Part shown: positions 15,477-24,732 of the stretch, in pieces
Layout of the letters: every line of letters begins with the position of its first letter
Numbering within the stretch: position 1 is the stretch's first letter
Virus record (IMG/VR): IMGVR_UViG_3300046511_000298
Coordinates: 1 to 32,502 of that record
Strand: one strand, 5' to 3'
Length of the DNA stretch: 32,502 bases
Source of the DNA: a virus
Position numbers and translations under genes: made by a program
The notes under the pieces: generated by a model
Database searches by the model: none
Told to the model about the DNA's origin: nothing
What the model saw: the letters and a program-made list of their open reading frames with translations, nothing else

Positions 15477-17870
15477 ATGTCCTTCCTCGACAAGCCTGCA
15501 TCTGACCTGTCGCTGGCAGAACTGCGACGCCTGATCGCCACTGAAGTCAGCGCCCAGATCCCGGCCATCCCGGCCGGGGTCGCGGGCCTTGACGACAGTC
15601 AGGCCCCCGTGGTCATCCCGCCCACCCAGACCACCGGGCAGGTGCTGACCTACGACGCCTCCAAGGGCTACTACACCCCGCAGAACCCCACCCTCATCTC
15701 CTCGGGCACCCCGCCCGGATCATTCGCTGCCCCTCCGACCGTCCAGGGCCTCATCGGCTCCATCTCGGTAAGCTGGGGCGCGGTGTCGGCCACCGACCCG
15801 GTGCTGTATTACGTCTACATCAGCACGGACCCGGCCTTCGCCACCTACGACGCCACGACCTTCGTGTGCTCGACCCCGGGCACCCTGGTGTTCATCCACT
15901 CCGCAGTGGACGGCACGCCTTTGGTGTACAACCCGGACGGAACCGGCACCTCCTACTACGTGCGGGTGCGCGCTGTCACCAACGCTGGCATCACCACGTC
16001 GGCTGTGTCGGCCGCGGTCAACCCGGTGCAGGTGGACGCCCCTGACATCGTCGTCAAGAGCATCACCGCAGACCAGATCGCCGCGAACGCCATCACCACG
16101 GAGAAGCTGTCGTCGGCCCTCGTTATCTCGGGCGTCCTGGGCACGGCCCAGAGCGGCGCCCGCGTCGAGATCGTCGGCGGCCAGATCGCAGGCTCCTCGG
16201 GCATCTCGCTCTACGCCTCGGACGGTGTCACCAGGACGGTGTTCATTCCGACCTCCTCCACGGACACCGCCTCGTTCACAGGCAACGTGACGACGGGCGG
16301 CCTCCTGGTCACCGGCAACGCGGTGTTCCAAAACAACTCGTCCCTCGACCGCGCCTCGGTGCTGACGGCCTTGGAGAAGGTCTCGGACCCCTCCAACGCG
16401 CCGAGCATCACCAACAACTACCCCGGCACGCAGATGGAGGAGGCATTCACCTTCCCCACCACGGCGTCGCTGCACAAGGGCTGGCACATCTCCAACGCCT
16501 CGGGCACCTACACCTGGTACGGGCTGTCGGAGTATCAGAACTCCAGCACGGGCAAGTACACGACGTACCTCTCGATCCGCACGGCGGCCGGTGCCTTCAC
16601 CTCGGACACCGCCCTCAAGGCGGGCGTGCTGGACGGCAACCGGTTCTTCCCCATCGGGGCCACCGCCATCGGTGCGAAAATCTACGCCTTCTACTGGATT
16701 CAGGCGACCAACCACCTGGGCGTGAAGGTGTACGACCTCACCCCGACCACGGCGGTCACGACCGACCTGGGGGCCTCCTCGACCACCCTCGTCCCGGCCA
16801 CCAGCGTGCAGTATGGCTGCACCGGCATTGGCCTGGGGTCGGACGGCGCCAACCCGTACATCTTCTCCTTCAACTCGGGCACCAAGGTCGTCTGTCGTCA
16901 CAAGGTGGACATCTCCACCCCGACTGTGCCTGTCCTGAACGCCTCGACGGACTTCACCGGCGGCATCAAGATCAGTTCGGTGGGCGACGCCCAGAACCCC
17001 GGCACCAACGGCAACGCCGCCACCAACATCGGTGGGGCGGGCTGGGACGGCACCTACTGGCACGTCAGCGGGGCCTACACCTGGGGCAGCGGCGCCCACA
17101 AGGGCACGATCTTCCAGCAGTACAACCAGGCCACCAGCGCGGTGAGAGCCAAGCATGAGGTGTTCCTGCCCTCCTCGGACTCCCGGTTCTCGGAGATCGG
17201 CAGCACCACCAGCACCCAGACCATGTCCTCCGGTGTGTGCTACAACGCCTCGGACGGCCAGTGGTACGTCACCAACACGCAGCAGATCACGTCCTTCCTC
17301 GGCACCACTGGGGGTGGTACCGGTGCGTTGATGACCAAGCTGAACTACGGCAACTACTGGGACTACACCCTGGGCACCAACTACTGGGTGGCCTACTCCT
17401 GGTCGAAGGACACCACCTTCGGCGGCAGCGTCACGATCTCCAACGCCTCCCCGGGCGTGGTGAGCGCGACGGCCCACGGCGCGGCCATCGGCCAAGAGGT
17501 GTACTTCACGACAACGGGCGCCCTGCCCTCCCCGCTGGTAGCCAACACGGCGTACTACATCAGCACGACGGGCTTCACTGCCAACGCCTTCTCCCTCAGC
17601 ACCACCAGGGCGAACGCGCTGGCGGGTGTCAACATCAACACCACCACGGCAGGGTCGCCTACGCACACCCTGCACACGATCACGGAGACCCTCTTGTCCC
17701 CACGCTCCTCCTTCAGCACGGCCAGCGAGATCACGGCCGCCCCGCTGATGCTGGGCACGGTCAACATCTCGGCGGCCCCGATCCCCTCGGCGGCTGACAA
17801 GATGCGTACCTACGGCGTGGTCAAGACCGCGGCCCCGGCCACCACCGACATGCGGAGGTTCACGCCATAA
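15477..17870 (+). CDS. Tail fibre/spike-type protein with FN3-like domain
   Basis: The 797-residue protein has an N-terminal segment (about 1-80) likely to attach to the tail. A fibronectin type III-like domain follows (about 84-185; SISVSWGAVSATDPVLYYVYIST ... SYYVRVRAVTNAGITTSAVS). Then comes DIVVKSITADQIAANAITTEKL, a motif very common in actinophage tail fibres, followed by VISGVLGTAQSGARVEIVGGQIAGSSGI. Late in the protein (about 650-735), VTISNASPGVVSATAHGAAIGQEVYFTTTGALP ... TAYYISTTGFTANAFSLS is a repeat module found in many phage fibres. It probably contacts the host surface. Translation runs directly into the next fibre gene (TAATG overlap). Confidence 0.82.
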   Translation: MSFLDKPASDLSLAELRRLIATEVSAQIPAIPAGVAGLDDSQAPVVIPPTQTTGQVLTYDASKGYYTPQNPTLISSGTPPGSFAAPPTVQGLIGSISVSWGAVSATDPVLYYVYISTDPAFATYDATTFVCSTPGTLVFIHSAVDGTPLVYNPDGTGTSYYVRVRAVTNAGITTSAVSAAVNPVQVDAPDIVVKSITADQIAANAITTEKLSSALVISGVLGTAQSGARVEIVGGQIAGSSGISLYASDGVTRTVFIPTSSTDTASFTGNVTTGGLLVTGNAVFQNNSSLDRASVLTALEKVSDPSNAPSITNNYPGTQMEEAFTFPTTASLHKGWHISNASGTYTWYGLSEYQNSSTGKYTTYLSIRTAAGAFTSDTALKAGVLDGNRFFPIGATAIGAKIYAFYWIQATNHLGVKVYDLTPTTAVTTDLGASSTTLVPATSVQYGCTGIGLGSDGANPYIFSFNSGTKVVCRHKVDISTPTVPVLNASTDFTGGIKISSVGDAQNPGTNGNAATNIGGAGWDGTYWHVSGAYTWGSGAHKGTIFQQYNQATSAVRAKHEVFLPSSDSRFSEIGSTTSTQTMSSGVCYNASDGQWYVTNTQQITSFLGTTGGGTGALMTKLNYGNYWDYTLGTNYWVAYSWSKDTTFGGSVTISNASPGVVSATAHGAAIGQEVYFTTTGALPSPLVANTAYYISTTGFTANAFSLSTTRANALAGVNINTTTAGSPTHTLHTITETLLSPRSSFSTASEITAAPLMLGTVNISAAPIPSAADKMRTYGVVKTAAPATTDMRRFTP

Positions 17871-19546
17871 TGGCTGCTTCCTTCGTCCTCGACCACGGCT
17901 CGGCCTCGGTTGACGGCACCTTCTCTCTGACCTGGACGTTCACCACGGTGACGGACTTCACGGCGGGGAACAAGGCCATCCTGATGATCTCCATGCTGGA
18001 CGGCGCCACCCCGGACACCATCTCATCGGTGACGGGCGGCGGCCTGACCTGGACGCTCGACGCTGTCGGGCAGCGTGGCAGCACGGACTGGATCACGTCA
18101 TACATCATATCGGCGGACGTGCCCACCTCACTGCCGAACGGCACCACGATCACGGTCGTTGAGACCTCGGTCGGCACGGTGTTCGACCGGCGGCGGTGGA
18201 ACCTGATCGAAGTGGCCGGACTCGCCACCGGTGCCCCGCCCTCGACGCAGGGCGCTGGCTCCAGCGGCTCCTCCACCACGCTGTCCTCGGGCGCGACCAC
18301 GGATTCCGCGGCGGCCGGGGACTTTGCGGCGGCTGCCTTCGGTTACAAGGCCACCTCCATCAGCACCGACTGGACAGTCGGGTCGGGCTACACCAAGGGC
18401 GCTACGCTCTCGGCCAACTCCCGGTCTGGCTGGACGGAGTACAAGGTGCTGTCCGGCACGGGCACGGTCACTGGCGACGCCACGACCACCCTGGCTACGG
18501 CTCCCTGGAGCGCCGCGGTCTGCTTCTACAAGGCAGCGGACATCGGCTTCGGTGGCCCGTTCATCTCCGGCGAGAGCACGGCATCCCCGTACATCAAGGG
18601 ATACCCGTCCCTCTTGCAGGGCACTCCCCCGCCTGAGACCAGCAACAACTTCCCCGGCTCCTCCGCAGCGGCCATCACGGCCGTGGCCTCCCTGGCTACC
18701 GCAGCTTGGTACCTGGACGGCGGCGGAGTGTTCCGTCTGCCCCGGTTCACCCCGGCGCAGAGGCTCGCCTCACCGACGGCTGGAGACCTTCAGTTCGACC
18801 CGTCCACCGGCGCAGGCAGCATCTCGGTCTACGACGGCTCGGCATACAACCGTATGCCACGGGACGACTGGGCGCGAGGCGGCGAAGGGCTGAGGGACGC
18901 AATGTGGGCCATGGCGGCCTCGACCTCTGGCCGCTTCAAGGCGCAGAACTACCCTATCTGGGGCATCCCGGGAGCATCGTCGGACTCCACATCCCTGGGC
19001 CTGACCAACACACGCAACTACTACCTGGCTATCTACTGGCCGGGTGGGAACTGCACAGGCGTGGACTGGATTCAGTCCATCAACGGGTCGTACACAGACA
19101 CCGGCCCGGCGCACTCGGGCTGGCAGATCATGGGTGGATCGGCGACCACGCCGGTCATCTCGTCCACCACCGCCCTGACGCGGATCACCGGCACCAACAA
19201 CGTGCTGGCCTCCAACCCGTCAGGCGGGGCGTTCTCCAGCGGCACCGGCCACCGCACCCGTGACTTCTCGGGCGGTGTGGTCAACATGCCCGCGGGAATC
19301 TACTACGTCAACTTCTTCTGGGCGCGCACGGCGGTCACCACCATACCGCAGCTTCAGGGAATGTCTATCTCCGGCGCGGACTACGTCAACGACAACACGA
19401 CCACCAACTCTCGCTTTACGCCTGCTGGCTTCCCCATGCAGATGGCAACGGCGGGTGGGTCGGGCGACGCTGACCTGGTCACACCGGTAACCATCAGCAC
19501 GCTCAACACCACCACAACCAACGTGTTGTGGGTTGGCCTACACTAG
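17870..19546 (+). CDS. Tail fibre / receptor-binding-like protein
   Basis: The 558-residue product starts on the last base of the previous stop, so it is co-translated with the FN3-containing protein. The N-terminal 220 residues are a beta-rich domain (GSASVDGTFSLTWTFTTVTDFTAGNKAILMISML, WTEYKVLSGTGTVTGDATTTLATAPWSAAVCFYKA). Then a linker (TSNNFPGSSAAAITAV) leads to a C-terminal beta-rich region with RLPRFTPAQRLASPTAGDLQFDPSTGAGSISVYDGSAYNRM. That segment is widespread at fibre tips. The C-terminal 200 residues are Gly/Thr/Tyr-rich and may bind the receptor. Order and composition support the fibre call; which glycan or protein it binds is unknown. Confidence 0.78.
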   Translation: MAASFVLDHGSASVDGTFSLTWTFTTVTDFTAGNKAILMISMLDGATPDTISSVTGGGLTWTLDAVGQRGSTDWITSYIISADVPTSLPNGTTITVVETSVGTVFDRRRWNLIEVAGLATGAPPSTQGAGSSGSSTTLSSGATTDSAAAGDFAAAAFGYKATSISTDWTVGSGYTKGATLSANSRSGWTEYKVLSGTGTVTGDATTTLATAPWSAAVCFYKAADIGFGGPFISGESTASPYIKGYPSLLQGTPPPETSNNFPGSSAAAITAVASLATAAWYLDGGGVFRLPRFTPAQRLASPTAGDLQFDPSTGAGSISVYDGSAYNRMPRDDWARGGEGLRDAMWAMAASTSGRFKAQNYPIWGIPGASSDSTSLGLTNTRNYYLAIYWPGGNCTGVDWIQSINGSYTDTGPAHSGWQIMGGSATTPVISSTTALTRITGTNNVLASNPSGGAFSSGTGHRTRDFSGGVVNMPAGIYYVNFFWARTAVTTIPQLQGMSISGADYVNDNTTTNSRFTPAGFPMQMATAGGSGDADLVTPVTISTLNTTTTNVLWVGLH

Positions 19547-19556
19547 GGAGGGTTCA

Positions 19557-20291
19557 GTGGCAGACGCGACAACCACCACCACATACACTGGACCCGACCC
19601 TGGTCTCGGTCAGTACGGCATCCTCCAGGGGCAGGCCGAGAAGACCTACGCCGACACCCAGGCCCAGCTTGCCACGCAGCGCACGTCGCTGCTCGGTAAC
19701 AGCGGCCTGGTGGACAACGGCACGGGCGGCTGGCAGGTGGACCCGAACAACCAGTCCGGCACCTACCAGATCATGAACAACCAGCTTGCTGGACAGGGCG
19801 CTGCGGACGACGCAGCCATCGGGGCCATGGGCTTCGGCGGCGGTATCTCCCAGCACGCCAGAGAGATGGCCCAGCAGGGCTACGGCGCCACCCAGGCGTC
19901 CTGGCTCGACAACCTGACCAACGGGCAGGGCGGCCTCCAGGATCTCAAGACGCAGGGCGTGAACGCAGGACAGAAGCGGTCCGGCGACGAGTTCCAGGCC
20001 CTGATGAGCGACATCCAGACGGCCATCGCCAACAACCAGTTCAACCCGGCCAACTACTCCGGCATCAAGATCGACGGATACGACGTGCAGGGCGACCTCG
20101 CGGGCCTCGCGCCCTCGACGGTGGCTGACACGTCCGGCGCCTTCACGGCCCCCGGTAGCGGCAGCGGTGGCGGAATGCACGGCGGCGTACAGTTGTCGTC
20201 GCACCCGCACTACGCAGCCGCGGTCAAGGCGGGCTTCAAGGGCAACTACAACCAGTGGGTTGCCCAAGGCAAGCCGAAAGGTAGGCACTAA
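19557..20291 (+). CDS. Putative internal virion/ejection protein (small)
   Basis: The 244-residue product starts at a GTG preceded by GGGAGGG. The open frame runs back over the previous stop, but that start is a TTG without a site. The sequence is Gln/Gly/Ala-rich and helical (QGQAEKTYADTQAQLATQRTSLLGNSG, HAREMAQQGYGATQASWLDNLTNGQGGL). It ends in a basic tail (NQWVAQGKPKGRH). Three such Gln/Ala-rich genes in a row follow the fibres and precede a cell-wall hydrolase. This matches the place of internal core or ejection proteins of short-tailed phages. No family is recognised; the role is inferred from order. Confidence 0.6.
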   Translation: MADATTTTTYTGPDPGLGQYGILQGQAEKTYADTQAQLATQRTSLLGNSGLVDNGTGGWQVDPNNQSGTYQIMNNQLAGQGAADDAAIGAMGFGGGISQHAREMAQQGYGATQASWLDNLTNGQGGLQDLKTQGVNAGQKRSGDEFQALMSDIQTAIANNQFNPANYSGIKIDGYDVQGDLAGLAPSTVADTSGAFTAPGSGSGGGMHGGVQLSSHPHYAAAVKAGFKGNYNQWVAQGKPKGRH

Positions 20292-21679
20292 TGCCACGCG
20301 GAGGTACTCCAAACCGGACGGCGGGACAGCAGCAGCGAACCCGCAACAGCAACGGTGACATCAACTGGGGCAAGAACGCCAAGTGGGCCTTCTTCAAGCA
20401 CATCCCGGACTCGGTCGGTAACCAGCCCGGCGAGCCGAAGCACGGTGGCCACGGCTGGGTACGCGTTGGCTCCAAGCTCTGGGGCGAGATCAAATACTAC
20501 AACCAGCACACCGCTGGCAAGGTATACACGCAGCAGACCGGCGCCCAGACAGGGCTGGAGAAGTCCACGCCCAAGCTCATTCCGACACGCAAGCTGACTA
20601 GCGCCTTCCGGCCTGGCAGCACCACGTTCAAGGCCACCAACGGCCTCACCAAGAACCCCGGGGTTGACCCGGGCCGCGGTGGGGAGCAGGGTGCCAAGCA
20701 CTCCGGCAAGGCTGGTGACGTGTCGCCGGGCGGCAACAAGAACCCCGGCAACACCAACCCGCCGAAGGGTCCGAAGAACCCGCCCAACCAGTTGAGCACG
20801 TTCGGCAAGGCCATCGGCAACCCGAACAGCAACAAGCTGGAGAAGCTGTCGTCCGCGCAGGCCATCGCTGGCCTCCAGTACGACGCCCAGATCCACGACG
20901 CCAAGCTCCAGATCGCGGAGAATGCGGCGCAGGGCGCTCAGAACGTGGCCGACATCAACACCTGGTACAAGCACCTCGGGAACCTGAACTCTGACGCGCA
21001 GGCGCAGAACAAACAGGACGTGAACCAGCAGGTGCAGGGCAACCTCAACGACATGCTCGCTGGCCTGGCCGCCATCGGCGGTAGCGCGAACGCCTCGGCT
21101 GGCGCCGTGGCCGCCCGCTCCATCGGCGGCAACGACCTGGCCCGGCAGCTTGGGGTCAACGCGGACAACTTCTACAACAACCAGGCGACGGCCCTCGGCC
21201 AGAACCAGGACGCGCAGAAGCTGGCCCAGCAGGCCCTGAACAGCCAGACCGACCTGAACCTGCATAACTCGCTCCAGGACCTCCAGGGGCAGCGCGGGCA
21301 GGCAGTCACTGCCGCGCAGCAGGCCATCCTGGCGTTCAACAACGCAGCCCGGCAGAGCAACTTCGGCAACCGCATCAGCAAGCTCCAGTCGATGTACGGA
21401 GCGCAGCAGCTTGCGACGAACAACGTGATGAGCAAGGCACAGTTGAAGCAGTTCCAGAACTCGTCACCCAGTTCGACTGGGCACATCCCGTTCTACAAGC
21501 AGACCGCGGACCAGCGCCAGAAGACCATCGCGTACCTGCTTCAGGGCGGACCGGTAGACGCGCAGGGCAACCCGGGACCGGTGTCCCTGGCAGTCGCTGC
21601 TCACCGCGCCAAGCTCAACGGCTACGACGCGGCTCCCGGCACTGTGCTGTGGGGTATCCTCGGCACGTACACACACTGA
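20291..21679 (+). CDS. Putative internal virion/ejection protein (mid-size)
   Basis: The 462-residue product starts on the last base of the preceding stop. The N-terminal 180 residues are basic and Gly/Asn/Pro/Lys-rich, probably disordered (KSTPKLIPTRKLTSAFRPGSTT, NPGNTNPPKGPKNPPNQ). The C-terminal two thirds are long Gln/Asn/Ala-rich helices (DAKLQIAENAAQGAQNVADINTWYKHLGNLN, KLAQQALNSQTDLNLHNSLQDLQGQRGQ). Such helical proteins are packed in the virion and leave with the DNA in podoviruses. It lies between two other candidates of this kind. The basic N-terminus could bind DNA. This call is inference from layout. Confidence 0.6.
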   Translation: MPRGGTPNRTAGQQQRTRNSNGDINWGKNAKWAFFKHIPDSVGNQPGEPKHGGHGWVRVGSKLWGEIKYYNQHTAGKVYTQQTGAQTGLEKSTPKLIPTRKLTSAFRPGSTTFKATNGLTKNPGVDPGRGGEQGAKHSGKAGDVSPGGNKNPGNTNPPKGPKNPPNQLSTFGKAIGNPNSNKLEKLSSAQAIAGLQYDAQIHDAKLQIAENAAQGAQNVADINTWYKHLGNLNSDAQAQNKQDVNQQVQGNLNDMLAGLAAIGGSANASAGAVAARSIGGNDLARQLGVNADNFYNNQATALGQNQDAQKLAQQALNSQTDLNLHNSLQDLQGQRGQAVTAAQQAILAFNNAARQSNFGNRISKLQSMYGAQQLATNNVMSKAQLKQFQNSSPSSTGHIPFYKQTADQRQKTIAYLLQGGPVDAQGNPGPVSLAVAAHRAKLNGYDAAPGTVLWGILGTYTH

Positions 21680-21681
21680 GC

Positions 21682-21707
21682 CATACTGGCGCAAGTAGAG
21701 AGAGGGG
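21682..21707 (+). promoter_or_regulatory. Motif A copy 3 (divergent copy)
   Basis: This copy reads CATACTGGCGCAAG then TAGAGAGAGGGG, the most divergent of the five. It fills nearly all of the 34-base gap between two late genes, and its 3' part forms the AGAGGGGG ribosome site of the next gene (ATG at 21714). A protein bound here on DNA or RNA could block that gene directly. It may also be a decayed copy kept only for its ribosome site. Confidence 0.5.
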
Positions 21708-21713
21708 GTTGGC

Positions 21714-24700
21714 ATGGCTAACACCATCGGGCTGTTCGGCTCCAATGTAGGAGCCGGAGCCAAGGGGCGCGTGAAGCCCCGCATCACCCCCGGCGGCGTG
21801 CCGCTGAAGGCGGATACCGCCCAAGGCCCCAAGGCCCCGATCATCCACGCCTCCCCGATCCACCTCACGAACGCCGAACTCGGCATCACATCCAGTTCCT
21901 CCTCCTCCGTCAAAATCCCGACCGGTGGCACCCCTGTGGGGCAGCCCACGTCGGGCGGCGGCGGAGGTGGGAGCACTGGCATCCTGGGCGAGGCTGGCGG
22001 GTTCGTCAGCGGCTTCCTGGGACACCTCGGCTCCGACGTAGTCAAGACCACCCTGGGTATGCCCCTGGGCCTGGTGCACCTGATGACCACCAACCCCGTG
22101 ACCTCCGTCGAGACCATGGCGAAGATGACGTGGGCGGACTGGTCGCCCCTGTTCCACGGCGACGTGAGCCTGTGGGCACACAACTTCTACGCGCACCCGC
22201 TTGCGCCTATCCTCGATGTAGCGTCCGTGGTGACCCTCGGCGCTGGCGCGTCGGCGAAGGGCGCCTCCCTGGCCGTGATGGCTGGGGAGCGCGGGGCACT
22301 GGCAGACGCTGCCGCCGTTCAGGCGGAGCACGGTGTCATGACCGCTGCCCAGCACTCAGCCGCTAACGAGGCTGTCCTGGCTGCCCGCACGGGCAAGCTG
22401 GCCCGCTACGCCAACCCGGTGAAGGCGGAGAACTACCGCATCTCTGCGGAGGCTGGCGCCTCCTGGAACGGCGGGGCCATGGACGCCGAGAAGTACGCCA
22501 AGCTGTACACGGAGATGACCACCACCCCCGGTGGGGTCTATCGCGTGTCCCGAGACATGACCGGCTCGACCTCGGTCAAGACCGACCGCTACGTCAACAA
22601 CCCAATCACCCGCCCCATCCAGAAGTACGTGGACAAGACCACGGAGCGGATCGCTCAGAAGTTCTCCAACGAGAGCATCTTCCGGCGCCACGTCCTGGGG
22701 GAACAGGCACGGTACAACCGCTGGAGCCACCTCGACAAGGGGCAGCGCAGCGCAGCCGTGCAGCACGTCATCCACCAGCAGTTGGCGGCACTCACCGACT
22801 CGGGCAAGCTGTCCGCGTCCATGAGCGTCGGGGCCAAGCTCGGCCTGACCATCCCCGTGGTGGCCCGCATCATGCACGACAACGCGCGCAGCCTCACGAT
22901 CAAGCCCGGGCAGTACACGGAGGAGATCCAGAAGGCGCTTGAGGCGCAGGGCCTCGCCCCGCTTCGGGACGGCCAGCACGTCAACCTGGCTGAGGACACC
23001 CGCGTCATCAACAGCAAGGGCGTCCAGATCAAGAAGTCCCGCATCACGCAGGACAAGATCGTCAAGCAGGCCGACGCGGCCGTGGCTCGCGGCACCAAGC
23101 ACGACGTGGCGCTGGCCGCTGGCCTGAAGAAGATGGGTCCGCTGTTCACCACCAAGGACCCGGCGCAGATGGCCGTGGACGAGGCGGGGAACATCAAGGT
23201 CGTCAGCAACACGCTGGCCCACAAGATGGCGAACGAGGCTCACAACGGCGACCGCGCACTGCGGGCGCTGTACCAGGAGCCGACTCGCGTGTGGCGCCAC
23301 CTGCTGCTGGGCCTCAGCCCGCGGTACTTCGTCAACAACTTCATCGGCAACTCGATCATGCTGATCGCAGCCACCGACCCGGTCAACCTCGCCAAGGCGT
23401 TCATCCACCACACGCGGCTCCGCAACGGGGCGGCAGGGGTGGCGGCGCTACGGGACGAGACCCTCGCGCAAGCGGGCGTCCGGGCCAACCAGCTACTCGC
23501 TATGACCCCTTCCAACGCGGTGTGGGCGGCCCACAGGGCCAAGCTCGCCGGACAGGTAGGCGGGGCAGACGAGGCGATAGCAGCGGCCCAGACCGAGGAC
23601 CTCCTCCGCGGAGGCAACCACGGCCTGTTCTCGGGCGGCAAGGCCAGCAAGTCTGGCGCCGGTGTCAACCCCATCGACGCACACCTGTCGGCGGAGCACC
23701 GCTCGACAATGTCCTCCCAGGCCCAGAGCGACCTGATCGGCAGCACCCGCAAGGGTGTGTCCGGCTGGCTGTCGCGCAAGCCGAACCTCTACCGGATCAC
23801 CCAGGAGTGGGCGGACGAACCGCAGCGCCTGATGGCGATGAACTACTCCGTGATGCGGACGCCTGAGTACCAGGTGGCCGTGGCGCGGCACCTGGCGAAC
23901 GGCAAGAGTGCCACCGAGGCGGCCTACCAGGCCACCAACGAGGTGCTCAAGCAGGGGCCGGTGCGTGAGATCGTGGCGTCACAGGTCCGGCACATGCTGG
24001 GCCAGTACCACACCTTCAGCAAGACGGAGAAGTTCGCCAAGGGCTACCTGATTCCGTTCTACGCGTGGGACCGGGCCATCGTCCGGCACATGCAGTACAT
24101 CATCACGGAGTCGCCCTACAAGGCGGCGATGGGTGCTGCTATCGGAGCGCAGGGTGCGGACCAGTTGAAGCAGATGATCGGCAACGCGCCGGACTTCATG
24201 CAGTCAATGATCCCGCTCGGGTTCCTGGGCAACAGCCCCGGCCGCGTGGCAGCGTTCAACGCGCTGACCATGTCGCCCTACGGCTCCGTCGGCGACCTCG
24301 CCAACCTGGGCATGTCCCTGGTCGGCCTCTCCGACAAGAGCACCGGGCAAGGCTCGGACGCGGCCAGCAACCTGAACCCGATCCTCACGTCCCTGACCGG
24401 GCAACTCTCGGGCACTGACCCGACCACTGGGGCGCCGGTCAAGACCGGCCCCGGCGGCCTCATCGGGGGCACCGCGTATGGCGCCTTCGGCCACCTCCCG
24501 CAGTTGAACCTGCTGGAGTCGGGCGCGGGTAACAACGCACCGAACATCACCGCATCGGGTAGGCCCACGCTGTACGAGCACAACTTCAGCGCGGTCCTGT
24601 CGTCCTTCCTGGGCATCCCGATCAGGCAGATCAGCCCGCAGGCTGCGAACTACACGTACAACAAGGAACACGGCGTGAAGACGCCGAGCAGGAAGAAGAA

Positions 24701-24725
24701 CATGTTCACCATCCCCGGCTTCTAG
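21714..24725 (+). CDS. Large putative ejection protein (1003 aa)
   Basis: This is the longest gene of the window. The N-terminus is Gly/Pro-rich with a GGGGGGS linker near residues 82-90, then long helices. Around residue 520-550, LYQEPTRVWRHLLLGLSPRYFVNNFIGNSIM resembles the W...SPxFFVxNxxxN segment seen in large polyvalent proteins of phages and their internal virion proteins. Helical and Ala-rich parts follow (KMMG/AAIGAQGADQLKQMIGNAPDFMQ), and the C-terminus is basic (HGVKTPSRKKNMF). It is likely ejected with DNA through the tail. The wall-degrading activity is not in this protein but in the next gene. Motif A copy 3 is immediately upstream. Confidence 0.65.
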   Translation: MANTIGLFGSNVGAGAKGRVKPRITPGGVPLKADTAQGPKAPIIHASPIHLTNAELGITSSSSSSVKIPTGGTPVGQPTSGGGGGGSTGILGEAGGFVSGFLGHLGSDVVKTTLGMPLGLVHLMTTNPVTSVETMAKMTWADWSPLFHGDVSLWAHNFYAHPLAPILDVASVVTLGAGASAKGASLAVMAGERGALADAAAVQAEHGVMTAAQHSAANEAVLAARTGKLARYANPVKAENYRISAEAGASWNGGAMDAEKYAKLYTEMTTTPGGVYRVSRDMTGSTSVKTDRYVNNPITRPIQKYVDKTTERIAQKFSNESIFRRHVLGEQARYNRWSHLDKGQRSAAVQHVIHQQLAALTDSGKLSASMSVGAKLGLTIPVVARIMHDNARSLTIKPGQYTEEIQKALEAQGLAPLRDGQHVNLAEDTRVINSKGVQIKKSRITQDKIVKQADAAVARGTKHDVALAAGLKKMGPLFTTKDPAQMAVDEAGNIKVVSNTLAHKMANEAHNGDRALRALYQEPTRVWRHLLLGLSPRYFVNNFIGNSIMLIAATDPVNLAKAFIHHTRLRNGAAGVAALRDETLAQAGVRANQLLAMTPSNAVWAAHRAKLAGQVGGADEAIAAAQTEDLLRGGNHGLFSGGKASKSGAGVNPIDAHLSAEHRSTMSSQAQSDLIGSTRKGVSGWLSRKPNLYRITQEWADEPQRLMAMNYSVMRTPEYQVAVARHLANGKSATEAAYQATNEVLKQGPVREIVASQVRHMLGQYHTFSKTEKFAKGYLIPFYAWDRAIVRHMQYIITESPYKAAMGAAIGAQGADQLKQMIGNAPDFMQSMIPLGFLGNSPGRVAAFNALTMSPYGSVGDLANLGMSLVGLSDKSTGQGSDAASNLNPILTSLTGQLSGTDPTTGAPVKTGPGGLIGGTAYGAFGHLPQLNLLESGAGNNAPNITASGRPTLYEHNFSAVLSSFLGIPIRQISPQAANYTYNKEHGVKTPSRKKNMFTIPGF

Positions 24726-24732
24726 GAGTCCG

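Noticed and set aside
15720-17675. Leftward 651-codon frame across the tail fibre gene
   Set aside because: Composition (Gly/Arg/Val/Asp with no domain pattern) and full overlap with a recognisable fibre protein show it is a GC-rich shadow.
22356-23411. Leftward 351-codon frame inside the large ejection gene
   Set aside because: Antisense shadow: no ribosome site, and the rightward frame has the gene-like features.
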